Positions 1 to 7,811 of a stretch of DNA of 64,000 bases are shown here, piece by piece. The first letter of the stretch is position 1. Each line of letters starts with the position of its first letter. Source of the stretch: Oscillospiraceae bacterium (GTDB taxonomy: Bacteria > Bacillota > Clostridia > Oscillospirales > Ruminococcaceae); contig CADASU010000001.1 in assembly GCA_902790675.1 (NCBI GenBank), forward strand, positions 62,001 to 126,000, written 5' to 3'. The notes below the pieces were generated by a model. That model had not been told where the DNA came from. It worked only from the letters and a program-made list of their open reading frames with translations, and ran no database searches. The position numbers were made by a program, and so were the translations under genes.

Positions 1-2255
1 AATTTATAAACCATATTTGTCGCTATAAATGCAACTAATATTAAAATAGAAATTAATATTCCAAAAATAGAAAATGCCATCCCCATTCTAGAAAAAAATC
101 TATATTTTTTAGACTCTATTATTGCATTGGCAAAAGAATCAAAGTCATCATTACAAATAACTGACGAACCATCTCGCGACATTTCTCTAGTTTGCTTTCT
201 ATAGCTTTTATGATATTGAGCAGGAAGAATTTTGAATAAGTCCTCACAAACTTCAAACTTCTCTGATAACTTTTTAGATTGAATAACAAAATCAACACTT
301 TTTACTATCAATGATATTCCTTCATCCTCTAAAGACTTCAACGTTAATTCAACATCATAATCAGCACTCATATTATACATAAACGCAGCGGTCAACTGCC
401 CAGATATTGCAACAAAAATTATTTCGCAGTTATTCTTATTCATTTGATTAATTTCATCATAAGATGGCATAATCACGTTATGGTTAATCATCATATCATA
501 GCTTCCTATAATTACTCTCCTATCATCTACCCACGCAGATATGCCCAAACCATCTTCGTATAATATAGTATCAACTTTCTTTAAATGCTTTTCATTTCCC
601 AAAAGTATATCCATAAATATATCTTTTAAAATACTATCGGAAGCATTCAACACACTTGCAGCACAAATTATAGAATCATCTATTTTATATCCATTAAAAA
701 CTCTCATTCCAGCTAAATTAACAGTTCCTTTAGGAAATAATTCTCTAGCATTTAAAAGAATTGTATCTGTATTTCCAAAGTTAATCGCACCAGATCCTAA
801 CAAAGCTGCTTTCTTTTTAGCTAGTCGCCTTTGTGCGGAAAAAAATGGGAATACTGCAGAAAATAGAAAAGAAAACGGCGTAACTAAACATAACGTTGCA
901 GAAAAAACTGTTAAAGATATCCATATGTTTTTAGATACAACCCCAGAAATAATTGTAAGTAAAATGCTTAAACACAAACCAATTGGCGCTAAAAAAAATC
1001 CAACAGTATCTGTAATATTATCAGCAACAGAATAATAAATAAAATCAGTTAAAAAACCAACTTTTCTTTTAAAAGCAACTAGAGGAACAAGTTTTCCTCC
1101 TCTGCCTTTAGAAAAAGCAGACAATAAATCTTCATTTGTAGCCATTTCAACAGAACAACACTTTAAATTTTCATCGCAAATAAACTGAAAATTTTTAAAA
1201 ATATTTTTATAATTAACATAATTAGCTAAACTATGAAAAGTCATACATCCAATAACTACAGGTGTTAACAAAAATATATTTTTATTGTTTATCATTTCGT
1301 TTCCAGAAAAAAATAAAAGTAAATTTTGAAAAATATTTCCAGCAATCATAGCGGATATTGCGCTATTGGCATTTGCTTTTAATTTAAGCAATCCAACAAT
1401 GCCCGATTTTAATACGTCTAAAAAAACAACAGAAGAACAAACTAAAAATAAAAGATTTAAAGAAAGATATGCAAAAGGTTTAGCAACTGTTAAATATGCT
1501 GGCAAAGCAAAATAGTTAAAAACTCCCAATTGCCATATTAATGATATAACAAATAAAATTGCCAATAATAAAGTAGATAGTTTTAATTTTTTTATTGTCT
1601 TTATTAAATAATTATTTACATTTTCAAAATCAGCTTTATCTCTATATTCCAGGTCTACATCAGATTTATCCACCAACGTATTAGAATCTGTTAAATCTTC
1701 TTCATTACCTACATCGCCATCTCCATATAAAGGCCTAATTTCCGCGCCGTGTATGACTTTATAATTATTATTAAATTTTTCTACCTTCTTATTTCGCTGT
1801 TTTTGAAACGTGTCAAATCTATCAACCTGAGATTCAGTAATTTTGTGTCTCTCAAATGAAGCCAATTTTTCTTTATCAATGTTCTTATTTTCAAACTCTC
1901 CTGTATGAAAAGTAGTCGGACCTCTAGTCCCAGCAGAATCACTATATATATTCCTATTAGTGTTATGAGACATAAACTTTTCAAATTTTTCTCTTTTTTC
2001 TTCAAGTGTAAATTCATGAACTTTTTTCTGATAATTTTCCTTTTTTTTAACAATTTCAAAATCTTTAGTAATATCCAGCCGATCTGCTTGGTTAATTTCT
2101 GTTTCCAATTCTTCAAAGTCCTCGGGCTTTGGCTCAACATCATCAGAAACATTTCCAGCAGTTTTTTCATTTACGTCATAATTAGTTTTAGAGTTTAGCA
2201 CATCACGCATATCTTCAAGTGTTGATATTTTATCATTGCCATCGTTTTTAATCAC
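1..2255 (-). CDS. P-type ATPase-like membrane protein with replaced catalytic motifs (partial, runs off left edge)
   Basis: The frame is open from a GTG at 2255 (GGGAG about 10 bases upstream) to the window edge, giving about 751 codons. Residues 1 to about 165 are hydrophilic and charged. Several membrane segments follow, and then a region that aligns by eye with the P- and N-domains of metal-type P-type ATPases. At the phosphorylation site, where DKTGT is expected, it reads TILLNARELFPKG (Asn502 in the Asp position). An N-domain-like stretch GLGISAWVDDRRVIIG follows. The TGD loop is replaced by KSVD (about 652-655), KILPAQYHK resembles the LPxxK segment, and the GDGxND hinge is replaced by VICNDDFDSFAN (about 699-710). 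A last membrane hairpin is cut by the edge. I infer a non-phosphorylatable pseudo-ATPase; its function is unknown. The overall fold call is fairly secure, the role is not. Confidence 0.7.
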   Translation of the reverse strand, partial: MIKNDGNDKISTLEDMRDVLNSKTNYDVNEKTAGNVSDDVEPKPEDFEELETEINQADRLDITKDFEIVKKKENYQKKVHEFTLEEKREKFEKFMSHNTNRNIYSDSAGTRGPTTFHTGEFENKNIDKEKLASFERHKITESQVDRFDTFQKQRNKKVEKFNNNYKVIHGAEIRPLYGDGDVGNEEDLTDSNTLVDKSDVDLEYRDKADFENVNNYLIKTIKKLKLSTLLLAILFVISLIWQLGVFNYFALPAYLTVAKPFAYLSLNLLFLVCSSVVFLDVLKSGIVGLLKLKANANSAISAMIAGNIFQNLLLFFSGNEMINNKNIFLLTPVVIGCMTFHSLANYVNYKNIFKNFQFICDENLKCCSVEMATNEDLLSAFSKGRGGKLVPLVAFKRKVGFLTDFIYYSVADNITDTVGFFLAPIGLCLSILLTIISGVVSKNIWISLTVFSATLCLVTPFSFLFSAVFPFFSAQRRLAKKKAALLGSGAINFGNTDTILLNARELFPKGTVNLAGMRVFNGYKIDDSIICAASVLNASDSILKDIFMDILLGNEKHLKKVDTILYEDGLGISAWVDDRRVIIGSYDMMINHNVIMPSYDEINQMNKNNCEIIFVAISGQLTAAFMYNMSADYDVELTLKSLEDEGISLIVKSVDFVIQSKKLSEKFEVCEDLFKILPAQYHKSYRKQTREMSRDGSSVICNDDFDSFANAIIESKKYRFFSRMGMAFSIFGILISILILVAFIATNMVYK

Positions 2256-2282
2256 TAGGTTATATCTCCCTTCAACTAACTT

Positions 2283-3014
2283 TTATTTTGCTTTTATATT
2301 TTTCCTCTGCCTTAAAATCTCATATATAACTATTCCGCCTGCTACAGAAGCATTTAGTGAATTAATCTTTCCGAGCATAGGAAGAGATATAGATCCATCG
2401 CATTTTTGCTTTATTAATCTGCCAACACCAAACCCTTCAGAACCAATTATTAAACCTACAGGTCCAGAAAAATCTACCTCACACCAATTTTGCCCGTCCA
2501 TATCCGCACAATATATCCACAAACCCATCTTTTTCAAATATTCTATACAACTAGCCAAGTTTGAAACACGAGCAACTAATAATGAATTCACTGCCCCCGC
2601 AGAAGTTTTTTCAACAACCGGAGTAATAGATGCACTACGACGTTTTGGTATTATTATTCCATGAGCTCCAGCAGCCTCTGCTGTTCTAATAATAGCACCT
2701 AAATTATGAGGGTCTTCTATTCTATCGCAAATTATGATAAATGGCGGCTCACCTTTACTTTTAGCAATATTCAATATATCAATAACCTCAACATATTGAA
2801 TTGGACTAGCTAAGGCCACAACTCCCTGATGATTATTTCCATAATAATTCAATTTTGATGGATCAACATATTTAACAACAATGCCCATTTTTTTAGCACT
2901 TTCAACTAGTTTTTTCAAACCCTTAGCAGTTTTAGATATAAATAATTTATCTATATTACGGTTAGACTTTATAGCCTCCTCAACCGAATTTCTTCCCAAT
3001 ATTAAATAGTCCAT
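2283..3014 (-). CDS. rlmB: 23S rRNA (guanosine-2'-O-)-methyltransferase, RlmB/TrmH family
   Basis: SpoU/TrmH-family 2'-O-methyltransferase acting on rRNA with S-adenosylmethionine. The 243-residue protein has the usual RlmB layout. It begins with a substrate-binding N-domain (YLILGRNSVEEAI). The SPOUT domain follows, with motif 1 DRIEDPHNLGAIIRTAEAAGA, motif 2 GLIIGSEGFGVGRL and motif 3 ISLPMLGKINSLNASVAGGI. The length is normal. The start is ATG at 3014; a TTG one codon upstream is possible, and the Shine-Dalgarno is weak. It lies 27 bases upstream of the ATPase-like gene on the same strand, so the two are probably co-transcribed. The exact subfamily (RlmB or another TrmH member) is inferred from length and motifs. 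Confidence 0.9.
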   Translation of the reverse strand: MDYLILGRNSVEEAIKSNRNIDKLFISKTAKGLKKLVESAKKMGIVVKYVDPSKLNYYGNNHQGVVALASPIQYVEVIDILNIAKSKGEPPFIIICDRIEDPHNLGAIIRTAEAAGAHGIIIPKRRSASITPVVEKTSAGAVNSLLVARVSNLASCIEYLKKMGLWIYCADMDGQNWCEVDFSGPVGLIIGSEGFGVGRLIKQKCDGSISLPMLGKINSLNASVAGGIVIYEILRQRKNIKAK

Positions 3015-3195
3015 CAAAAAATCACCATCTTCGCAATTGTCTATGCAGATATTATAACACGTTATTACCTTTTTTGCACCTATTATTAATATTTTTTAAA
3101 AAATAAGATTAAGTTTAATTTTTTTTAACCACTTAAATCAAAAAATTTTATACTTATATCATATATTTATTAATTTTTTATTTTAATAATTTATA

Positions 3196-3407
3196 TTTTC
3201 AACATTGAATTTTATAATATCAACCTTAAATAAACCCTATATTTATCGGGTTTATTCCAGTTTATACAAAATGTAAATATGTAATTGTTGAAAACTCCGT
3301 TAATAACGTTGAAAATTCAATTATATTAATGTTAAAAACTCTGTTGAAAATGTTAATAACTCTGATTATAGAAGCATATTTCATTTATCATAATTTGTTG
3401 AAATCTA
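3196..3407. repeat. Dispersed and tandem 9-mers TGTTRAWAA in a 600-base gap
   Basis: The 3015-3626 gap holds no gene. Within it, 9-mers of the form TGTTGAAAA / TGTTAATAA recur: 3286-3294, 3298-3306 (CGTTAATAA), 3307-3315 (CGTTGAAAA), 3330-3338 (TGTTAAAAA), 3342-3350 and 3351-3359. There is one inverted copy at 3196-3204 (TTTTCAACA) and a weaker one near 3399. Several pairs are spaced by CTC, so a 21-base period shows. The units resemble degenerate DnaA boxes (TGTGGATAA) or Spo0A boxes but match neither fully. A hairpin with arms AATAAACCC / GGGTTTATT lies at 3229-3256 between them. Confidence 0.5.
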
Positions 3408-3450
3408 TAATACATACTATTTGTATATAATTTAATATTAATATAACAAT

Positions 3451-3480
3451 AAAAAAAATCCCTTATTTTGGGACTTTTTT
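3451..3480 (-). terminator. Rho-independent terminator downstream of the XRE gene
   Basis: On the minus strand the order is GTCCC, a short loop, GGGAT and a run of T. It lies about 150 bases past the end of the XRE regulator gene. The stem is short and A/T-extended, so it may work in both directions. Confidence 0.5.
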
Positions 3481-3626
3481 CGCATTAAATTATTTTATTA
3501 AAAACTTTTTAACAAAAATTTATTCAACACAAATATTTATTAAAAAGTAAAAAAAACAATACTTTTCTATTTACTACAAAAAAATATATAAATTATCAAA
3601 TTTCAATCTCAAAATCATACATAACT

Positions 3627-3992
3627 CTAGCGTACAGATCTAAACGCTTCATATATTTCTTCACGAATGGTTTTAACAATAAAATCTATTGTAGCATTAT
3701 TAACTTTAGATCCATAATTTTCAAATTTCTTCTTATCACGCAATACATCCGTAACTCTATCTGCCAAATCATTAGCACTTTGAGTTAATGTAACCGCGCG
3801 CTTTGAACTAAGCAAATAATCAACCGACACACCAAATAATTCAGCCATTTTCATTAACATTTTTGAATCTGGTTCACGCCTTCCTTGCTCATACATCCCT
3901 ATTGTACTAGAAGACACATCTAATTTTTTCGCAAGCGCCGCCTGCGTTATATTCATCTTTTGTCTCATTTTTCTTAAATTTTCATTAAACAT
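3627..3992 (-). CDS. XRE/Cro-CI family transcriptional regulator
   Basis: A 121-residue DNA-binding protein. Residues 1-65 form a Cro/CI-type helix-turn-helix (NITQAALAKKLDVSSSTIGMYEQGRREP), followed by the MLMKMAELFGVSVDYLL tail typical of XRE repressors. The C-terminal half is helical and charged and has no recognised ligand domain. The start is ATG at 3992, preceded by GAGGGG; the longer open frame upstream has no such site. It is divergent from a two-gene module (4184-4644) whose promoter carries an operator-like palindrome, so I infer that it represses that module and perhaps itself. This arrangement is typical of prophage or integrative-element control regions, but no integrase is nearby. 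Confidence 0.85.
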   Translation of the reverse strand: MFNENLRKMRQKMNITQAALAKKLDVSSSTIGMYEQGRREPDSKMLMKMAELFGVSVDYLLSSKRAVTLTQSANDLADRVTDVLRDKKKFENYGSKVNNATIDFIVKTIREEIYEAFRSVR

Positions 3993-4102
3993 TATTAACC
4001 CCTCACAAAATATTAAATATATTCCCAAGCAAAAGTAATTTTATTTATAAAATTACTACTAAAAAATAATATGACTTTTTTGGGACAAAAAAATCTATTA
4101 TG

Positions 4103-4131
4103 TTGACATCTCCCGTTGTTGATGATATCTT
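4103..4131 (+). promoter_or_regulatory. SigA-type promoter of the small protein / sigma-like module
   Basis: TTGACA at 4103-4108, a 17-base spacer, then TATCTT at 4126-4131. The -35 matches consensus exactly and the -10 matches at four of six positions. Confidence 0.7.
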
Positions 4132-4134
4132 TTA

Positions 4135-4158
4135 TTCGCGACACACATTGTGTGCGAA
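4135..4158. promoter_or_regulatory. Operator-like inverted repeat over the transcription start
   Basis: Arms TTCGC-G-ACAC (4135-4144) and GTGTGCGAA (4150-4158) pair over nine bases with one bulged G and a five-base loop. The repeat begins four bases after the -10 and ends 25 bases before the ATG at 4184. It therefore covers the expected +1, a classic repressor position. The XRE protein encoded divergently is the obvious candidate ligand (inference). It could also form an RNA hairpin at the 5' end of the mRNA. Confidence 0.6.
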
Positions 4159-4183
4159 ATATTAATGAAAGAGAGACGATAAA

Positions 4184-4354
4184 ATGAAAAAACTTATGCA
4201 AGAATACAAACATACTGCTGAAAACCTATATATTGCATTAAAAAATCTAAAAAATAACACCAAAAAATATAGGTTACTATTATCTGAATATCAGCATACA
4301 TGTGCTATTCAAAATCAATTATCAAAATATTGTAAAGCGCGTGGTATTATATGA
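4184..4354 (+). CDS. Small charged helical protein coupled to sigma-like gene
   Basis: A 56-codon gene, ATG 4184 to TGA 4352-4354. The product is basic and predicted helical (it starts MKKLMQEYKHTAENLYIALK), with two cysteines and no membrane segment. I do not recognise the family. It is supported by an upstream promoter, the sequence GAGAGACGATAAA before the ATG, and an ATGA overlap with the next gene (4351), which implies translational coupling. It is probably the first gene of a two-gene operon controlled by the divergent XRE regulator. Confidence 0.65.
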   Translation: MKKLMQEYKHTAENLYIALKNLKNNTKKYRLLLSEYQHTCAIQNQLSKYCKARGII

Positions 4355-4644
4355 AAACCATATCCTTTGATCACTTATTTGAATCAGATATGCTCAAAAC
4401 TTCTAAAATAAAAGAAAATTCAAATTCAACAAAAATATCAAACATAAAAAATATTGTCTTTTCAATTATTAAAAACGAATTGAGTGAAAAGCAAAAAAAG
4501 ATATTAAATATGTACTTTGTTAAAAGAATGAATTATAGCCAAATTGCAAACCAATTAAAAGTAAACAAAAGTACAGTATCAAGAACAAAATCACGCGCAT
4601 TTCAAACAATTTATAGAATATTACAATATTATGATTTTAGATAA
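4351..4644 (+). CDS. Sigma-70 region 4-like helix-turn-helix protein
   Basis: A 97-residue protein. Its N-terminal third is serine/asparagine-rich and unrecognised. Residues about 46-90 form a region 4-like HTH (LSEKQKKILNMYFVKRMNYSQIANQLKV, then NKSTVSRTKSRAF). It lacks regions 1-3, so it is not a full sigma factor; small proteins of this kind are common in clostridial prophages and conjugative elements as late regulators. Its start overlaps the stop of the 56-residue gene by ATGA. Its 3' end overlaps the 3' end of the convergent beta-helix gene by 16 bases. Confidence 0.75.
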   Translation: MKTISFDHLFESDMLKTSKIKENSNSTKISNIKNIVFSIIKNELSEKQKKILNMYFVKRMNYSQIANQLKVNKSTVSRTKSRAFQTIYRILQYYDFR

Positions 4645-5570
4645 CCACGTATATGCTCATTTAATGGTATGCTATCATTAATGCTGCAGTTCAATAGCTC
4701 AATATTAGCAGAATCATTAGCATAAACTAAATTATCGTAGCTATCGCTCTGAAATCCACAATTTACACATATTAATTTGTTCTTATTTCCAACAAAAATT
4801 GTTTCATCACAACACCTAGACTTGTTATTTTGAAATGTGCAATTCTTTAAACACAAGTTTTTAGAGTCTTCTTTTAAATATATTGCTCCACCCCGCGCAA
4901 ACTTAGACCTATTATCAATAAACTCACAATTATTGCATTCAAAGTTTGACTTTGGCTCAATAAAAACTGCTCCGCCAAATCCATTAGCCGAATTTTTATC
5001 AAATTTGCAATTATTTAATTTTATATTAGAAGATTTACTTCCATATATCGCCCCACCACTACGATTCGTATGACTATTTTCAAAGTAACACAATTCACAC
5101 TCCAAAAATCCATTCATGCCAACATATAAAACACTGCCTTTAGAATAAACATTCTGGGCTTTTAATATTCCATTTTTGATTTCACATTTTGAGCCAGATA
5201 ACACATTAATAATCTGATTACTATATAAAACATCACTTCTGCTATGTCCAATAGAGTTTTGGTTTAAATTAATAATAAATTTGTTGCCACTATCTGAACA
5301 TTTTATAGAGCCATTAGATGTGAATCCTTTTCCTAGTCCAAAAACACCATTTGAATTAGATATCCAATCGCCCTTATCTAACACAAATTCGCTTTCCCGC
5401 TCATCTTTATGCTGAAAATAATCATTCCACTTTTTTTCGTAATATTTTCTTATTTGTTCATCTGACTTTAATGGCTTTGCTTCATATGATTCATAACCAA
5501 TATTTTTACAATTAACTAAACGAGACGATAAAGCACCACCTAAATATTTTTTTAACATCATAAATATCAA
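4629..5570 (-). CDS. Pmp-like right-handed beta-helix protein, no visible export signal
   Basis: A 313-residue protein. After a polar N-terminal region of about 75 residues it shows repeated rungs of about 23-26 residues. These carry GGAI/GGAV and NC.F..N motifs (RSGGAIYGSKSSNIKLNNC, GFGGAVFIEPKSNFECNNC, ARGGAIYLKEDSKNLCLKNC), as in chlamydial polymorphic membrane proteins and pectate-lyase-like helices. Cysteines recur at one rung position. I see no signal peptide, no sortase motif and no membrane anchor. The start is a TTG at 5570 with AGGAAG eight bases upstream; ATGs at 5561 and 5558 are alternatives. Its substrate or function is unknown. It is convergent with the sigma-like gene. Confidence 0.65.
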   Translation of the reverse strand: MIFMMLKKYLGGALSSRLVNCKNIGYESYEAKPLKSDEQIRKYYEKKWNDYFQHKDERESEFVLDKGDWISNSNGVFGLGKGFTSNGSIKCSDSGNKFIINLNQNSIGHSRSDVLYSNQIINVLSGSKCEIKNGILKAQNVYSKGSVLYVGMNGFLECELCYFENSHTNRSGGAIYGSKSSNIKLNNCKFDKNSANGFGGAVFIEPKSNFECNNCEFIDNRSKFARGGAIYLKEDSKNLCLKNCTFQNNKSRCCDETIFVGNKNKLICVNCGFQSDSYDNLVYANDSANIELLNCSINDSIPLNEHIRGYLKS

Positions 5571-5684
5571 TTTAATTACTTCCTAACCAAACATTTACTT
5601 ATCAATAATATTTTACTACGTAATTGAATATATTGGTATAAATTTAATATATAATTTACAATATGTTCACAATTGTTTACAATT

Positions 5685-5729
5685 AAAAAAGCAATATGAA
5701 GAAATCCCATTATCTTCATATTGCTTTTT
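5685..5729 (-). terminator. Terminator of the hisZ-hisG-like operon
   Basis: A perfect stem, AAAGCAATATGAAGA paired with TCTTCATATTGCTTT, flanked by A and T runs. It starts three bases past the hisG-like stop on the minus strand. Confidence 0.85.
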
Positions 5730-5731
5730 AG

Positions 5732-6355
5732 CTATAATATTTTACCTATATTTAATTTTAACCTATTAACAAATTGTTTGATAAGATTATTTTTAAAATG
5801 AAAGGATGATACGTTTGCAATCAAATGAAATCTAACATTATCAATTACATCCAGCACTTCTAAGCCACGCTTATTTAAATCATCTTCCGATTTTAAAACA
5901 TCTAAAACAACATCTGCCATATCAATATTGAAAACCATTTCAGAAACATCATGCATTTTTATTATGTCAATATCCCGACATTGTTTTAAAAAATAATTTC
6001 TCGCAATATTGGGATATTTTGTTGCAACTCTTAGTGCTCTGCTAATATCATCTGTAAAATTATTCTTTGCTACTACTCCTATATATAATTTTTCAAGCTT
6101 AAACTCCATTAGTTCCAAAACTTTAGATCTATATTCCATCAGCACATCAGTTCTAACAATTCCTAAATCTACAAACCCTCGTTCAACACATGTTATAATA
6201 TCTAAATGACTAAATGGATATACATCTATTTTATTCTTAATATTTTTTTTCAAATCTGACTCACTATCATGATATATTCCAGCAAAATCTAATATCTCAC
6301 AAAATTTCTTTTCATAATCACCATATGGCAAAGCTATTTTGATAATATCAGGCAA
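5732..6355 (-). CDS. HisG-like (ATP phosphoribosyltransferase short form) with eroded active site
   Basis: A 207-residue protein with the length and order of the short HisG that works with HisZ at the first step of histidine synthesis. Conserved fold markers are LDIITCVERGFVDLGI (51-66), RVATKYPNIARNYF (109-122), DIIK and the closing ADVVLDVL...LNKRGLEVL. Catalytic and PRPP-binding positions differ from the family: PKGR reads PYGD (10-13), G(K)D reads RTD (68-70), NGSxE reads HDVSE (135-139), and the TGxT phosphate loop reads SEDD (156-159). I infer loss of transferase activity. The start is TTG at 6355 with GGGGG six bases upstream. It lies 15 bases downstream of hisZ in the same operon; no other his genes are in the window. 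Confidence 0.75.
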   Translation of the reverse strand: MPDIIKIALPYGDYEKKFCEILDFAGIYHDSESDLKKNIKNKIDVYPFSHLDIITCVERGFVDLGIVRTDVLMEYRSKVLELMEFKLEKLYIGVVAKNNFTDDISRALRVATKYPNIARNYFLKQCRDIDIIKMHDVSEMVFNIDMADVVLDVLKSEDDLNKRGLEVLDVIDNVRFHLIANVSSFHFKNNLIKQFVNRLKLNIGKIL

Positions 6356-6370
6356 ATTAAACCCCCATTT

Positions 6371-7465
6371 CTAAATTTCACTAAAATTAATTATTTGCTT
6401 TATAGCTAATGACTTGTCAATATTCTTTCCAGCCAAAACACTATTTCCCTCATCAATTAAACTATGAACTTTTTTATAAACCTCACTAATATCGTCACTA
6501 TCATTATATAAAATAAAAATATCTACATTATGTTTTACATTATTAACTTTTTCCATATAGTCTAAATATATTGCAAAGCCCACAGCACTAATATTTCTAT
6601 CAAAATATCTCATTAAATTATTATACTGGCCTCCTACAACAATGCTATTTGAAATATCTCTTATAAACCCTTTAAATATTATACCATCATAATAATTCAT
6701 ATATCCCGAGGTTATAGACATATCAACTATAATTTTAACTTTTGCTTTACTTTGCACAACTTTAACAATATATTCAAGTTCATCTAAATATTTTAATGCA
6801 TATGCATTTTTTATTTGCTTTTTCAGTTTAGGAATAACAATATCTAAAGGTCCATATGCAGAAATCAAACTCAAAACTTCAGCAAAAACATCATCAGAAA
6901 TTTCCATTATACTGCAAATGGCTTTAATTCCTTTAACATTTTTTTCTTCAATAAATTTCAGTAGCTGCAACTGCTTCATCTCATCAATATTACAATTTCT
7001 AAGTAGAGACAAAACAACCCCCAAATGTGAAATATTTAAAACACTTTCACTAGAAATATTATTTAAAGAGTCGGCAGCTAGTCCAACCATTTCACACAAA
7101 TTATATAAATCCAAATGGCCAATACATTCTACTCCATATTGCATAACTTTTTCATGTAACTTTGTTTTGCTGCAAAATCTATAAACATCATCGTAATAAT
7201 ATATTTTTTTTATTTCATCTAAGCCAACCCTTAAACTTTTTGCAATTGAAAAAGTATTATCTGGTTTGAGCGCCAGCAAATCACCATTAATATCTGTAAA
7301 AGTTATCATTCCACTTGAATTTAAAAAATGTTTATTATTAATATAAAAATCATATTTTTCAAACTTGCTAGTTTTTAATTTAACATAGCCATATTTTTCA
7401 TACAAATTTTCTAATTTATATAAAATATTGTCTTCACCATTAAAGTCAGAATAAATTAAACTCAT
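6371..7465 (-). CDS. hisZ: HisZ, histidyl-tRNA synthetase-like regulatory subunit of ATP phosphoribosyltransferase
   Basis: A 364-residue class II synthetase-like protein without the anticodon-binding domain, as expected for HisZ. Visible motifs are ALKPDNTFSIAKSLR (motif 2 region), IYYYDDVYRF, QYGVECIGHLD and the motif 3 area VVGGQYNNLMRYF...AVGFAIYLD. HisZ normally activates short HisG and carries its histidine feedback site. Here the downstream partner is a HisG-like protein with altered active-site residues, so the pair may do something else. ATG at 7465; AAGGAG lies 13 bases upstream. Confidence 0.85.
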   Translation of the reverse strand: MSLIYSDFNGEDNILYKLENLYEKYGYVKLKTSKFEKYDFYINNKHFLNSSGMITFTDINGDLLALKPDNTFSIAKSLRVGLDEIKKIYYYDDVYRFCSKTKLHEKVMQYGVECIGHLDLYNLCEMVGLAADSLNNISSESVLNISHLGVVLSLLRNCNIDEMKQLQLLKFIEEKNVKGIKAICSIMEISDDVFAEVLSLISAYGPLDIVIPKLKKQIKNAYALKYLDELEYIVKVVQSKAKVKIIVDMSITSGYMNYYDGIIFKGFIRDISNSIVVGGQYNNLMRYFDRNISAVGFAIYLDYMEKVNNVKHNVDIFILYNDSDDISEVYKKVHSLIDEGNSVLAGKNIDKSLAIKQIINFSEI

Positions 7466-7605
7466 ATAAAATCATATTCTCCTTTCTTATGGTATTCAAA
7501 ATCTACAACTATATAGAATGAAACTGGAGCAAAATATATACTAAAAAATCAAGTTGCATAAAAAATTAACAATTTCTACATAAATTTAATACTATCTTAA
7601 TATAT

Positions 7606-7634
7606 ATGTTACATTTTTTATTTAATATTGTCAA
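7606..7634 (-). promoter_or_regulatory. Candidate promoter of hisZ
   Basis: On the minus strand, TTGACA (7629-7634), a 17-base spacer and TAACAT (7606-7611). The leader to hisZ would be about 135 bases. I see no T-box or his leader peptide in it. Confidence 0.5.
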
Positions 7635-7654
7635 CACATACAGTAAATATAATT

Positions 7655-7699
7655 AAAAATATACAAGCACCATATTAACATGTTTGCTTGTATATTTTT
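7655..7699 (-). terminator. Terminator downstream of the TM2 gene
   Basis: A 15-base perfect stem, AAAAATATACAAGCA with TGCTTGTATATTTTT and a 15-base loop, in the 346-base gap 7466-7811. The gap otherwise holds only the hisZ promoter. Confidence 0.75.
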
Positions 7700-7811
7700 T
7701 ACTAACTTTAACCAAATTATTATAACTATATTTGCTAGATTTGTAGGTGTTTTGTTTTCTTATATATATTTGTTTTTTAAAGCATATCTTAATAATTTTA
7801 TAATTAATATT

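Noticed and set aside
541..1035. Open frame of 164 codons on the plus strand over the pseudo-ATPase
   Set aside because: It lies antisense to a much longer frame with coherent membrane and P-domain segments and has no ribosome binding site or recognisable domain.
7466..7654. T-box or his attenuator in front of hisZ
   Set aside because: I looked for a T-box motif (TGGNACC-like), a specifier loop and a His-rich leader peptide and found none.
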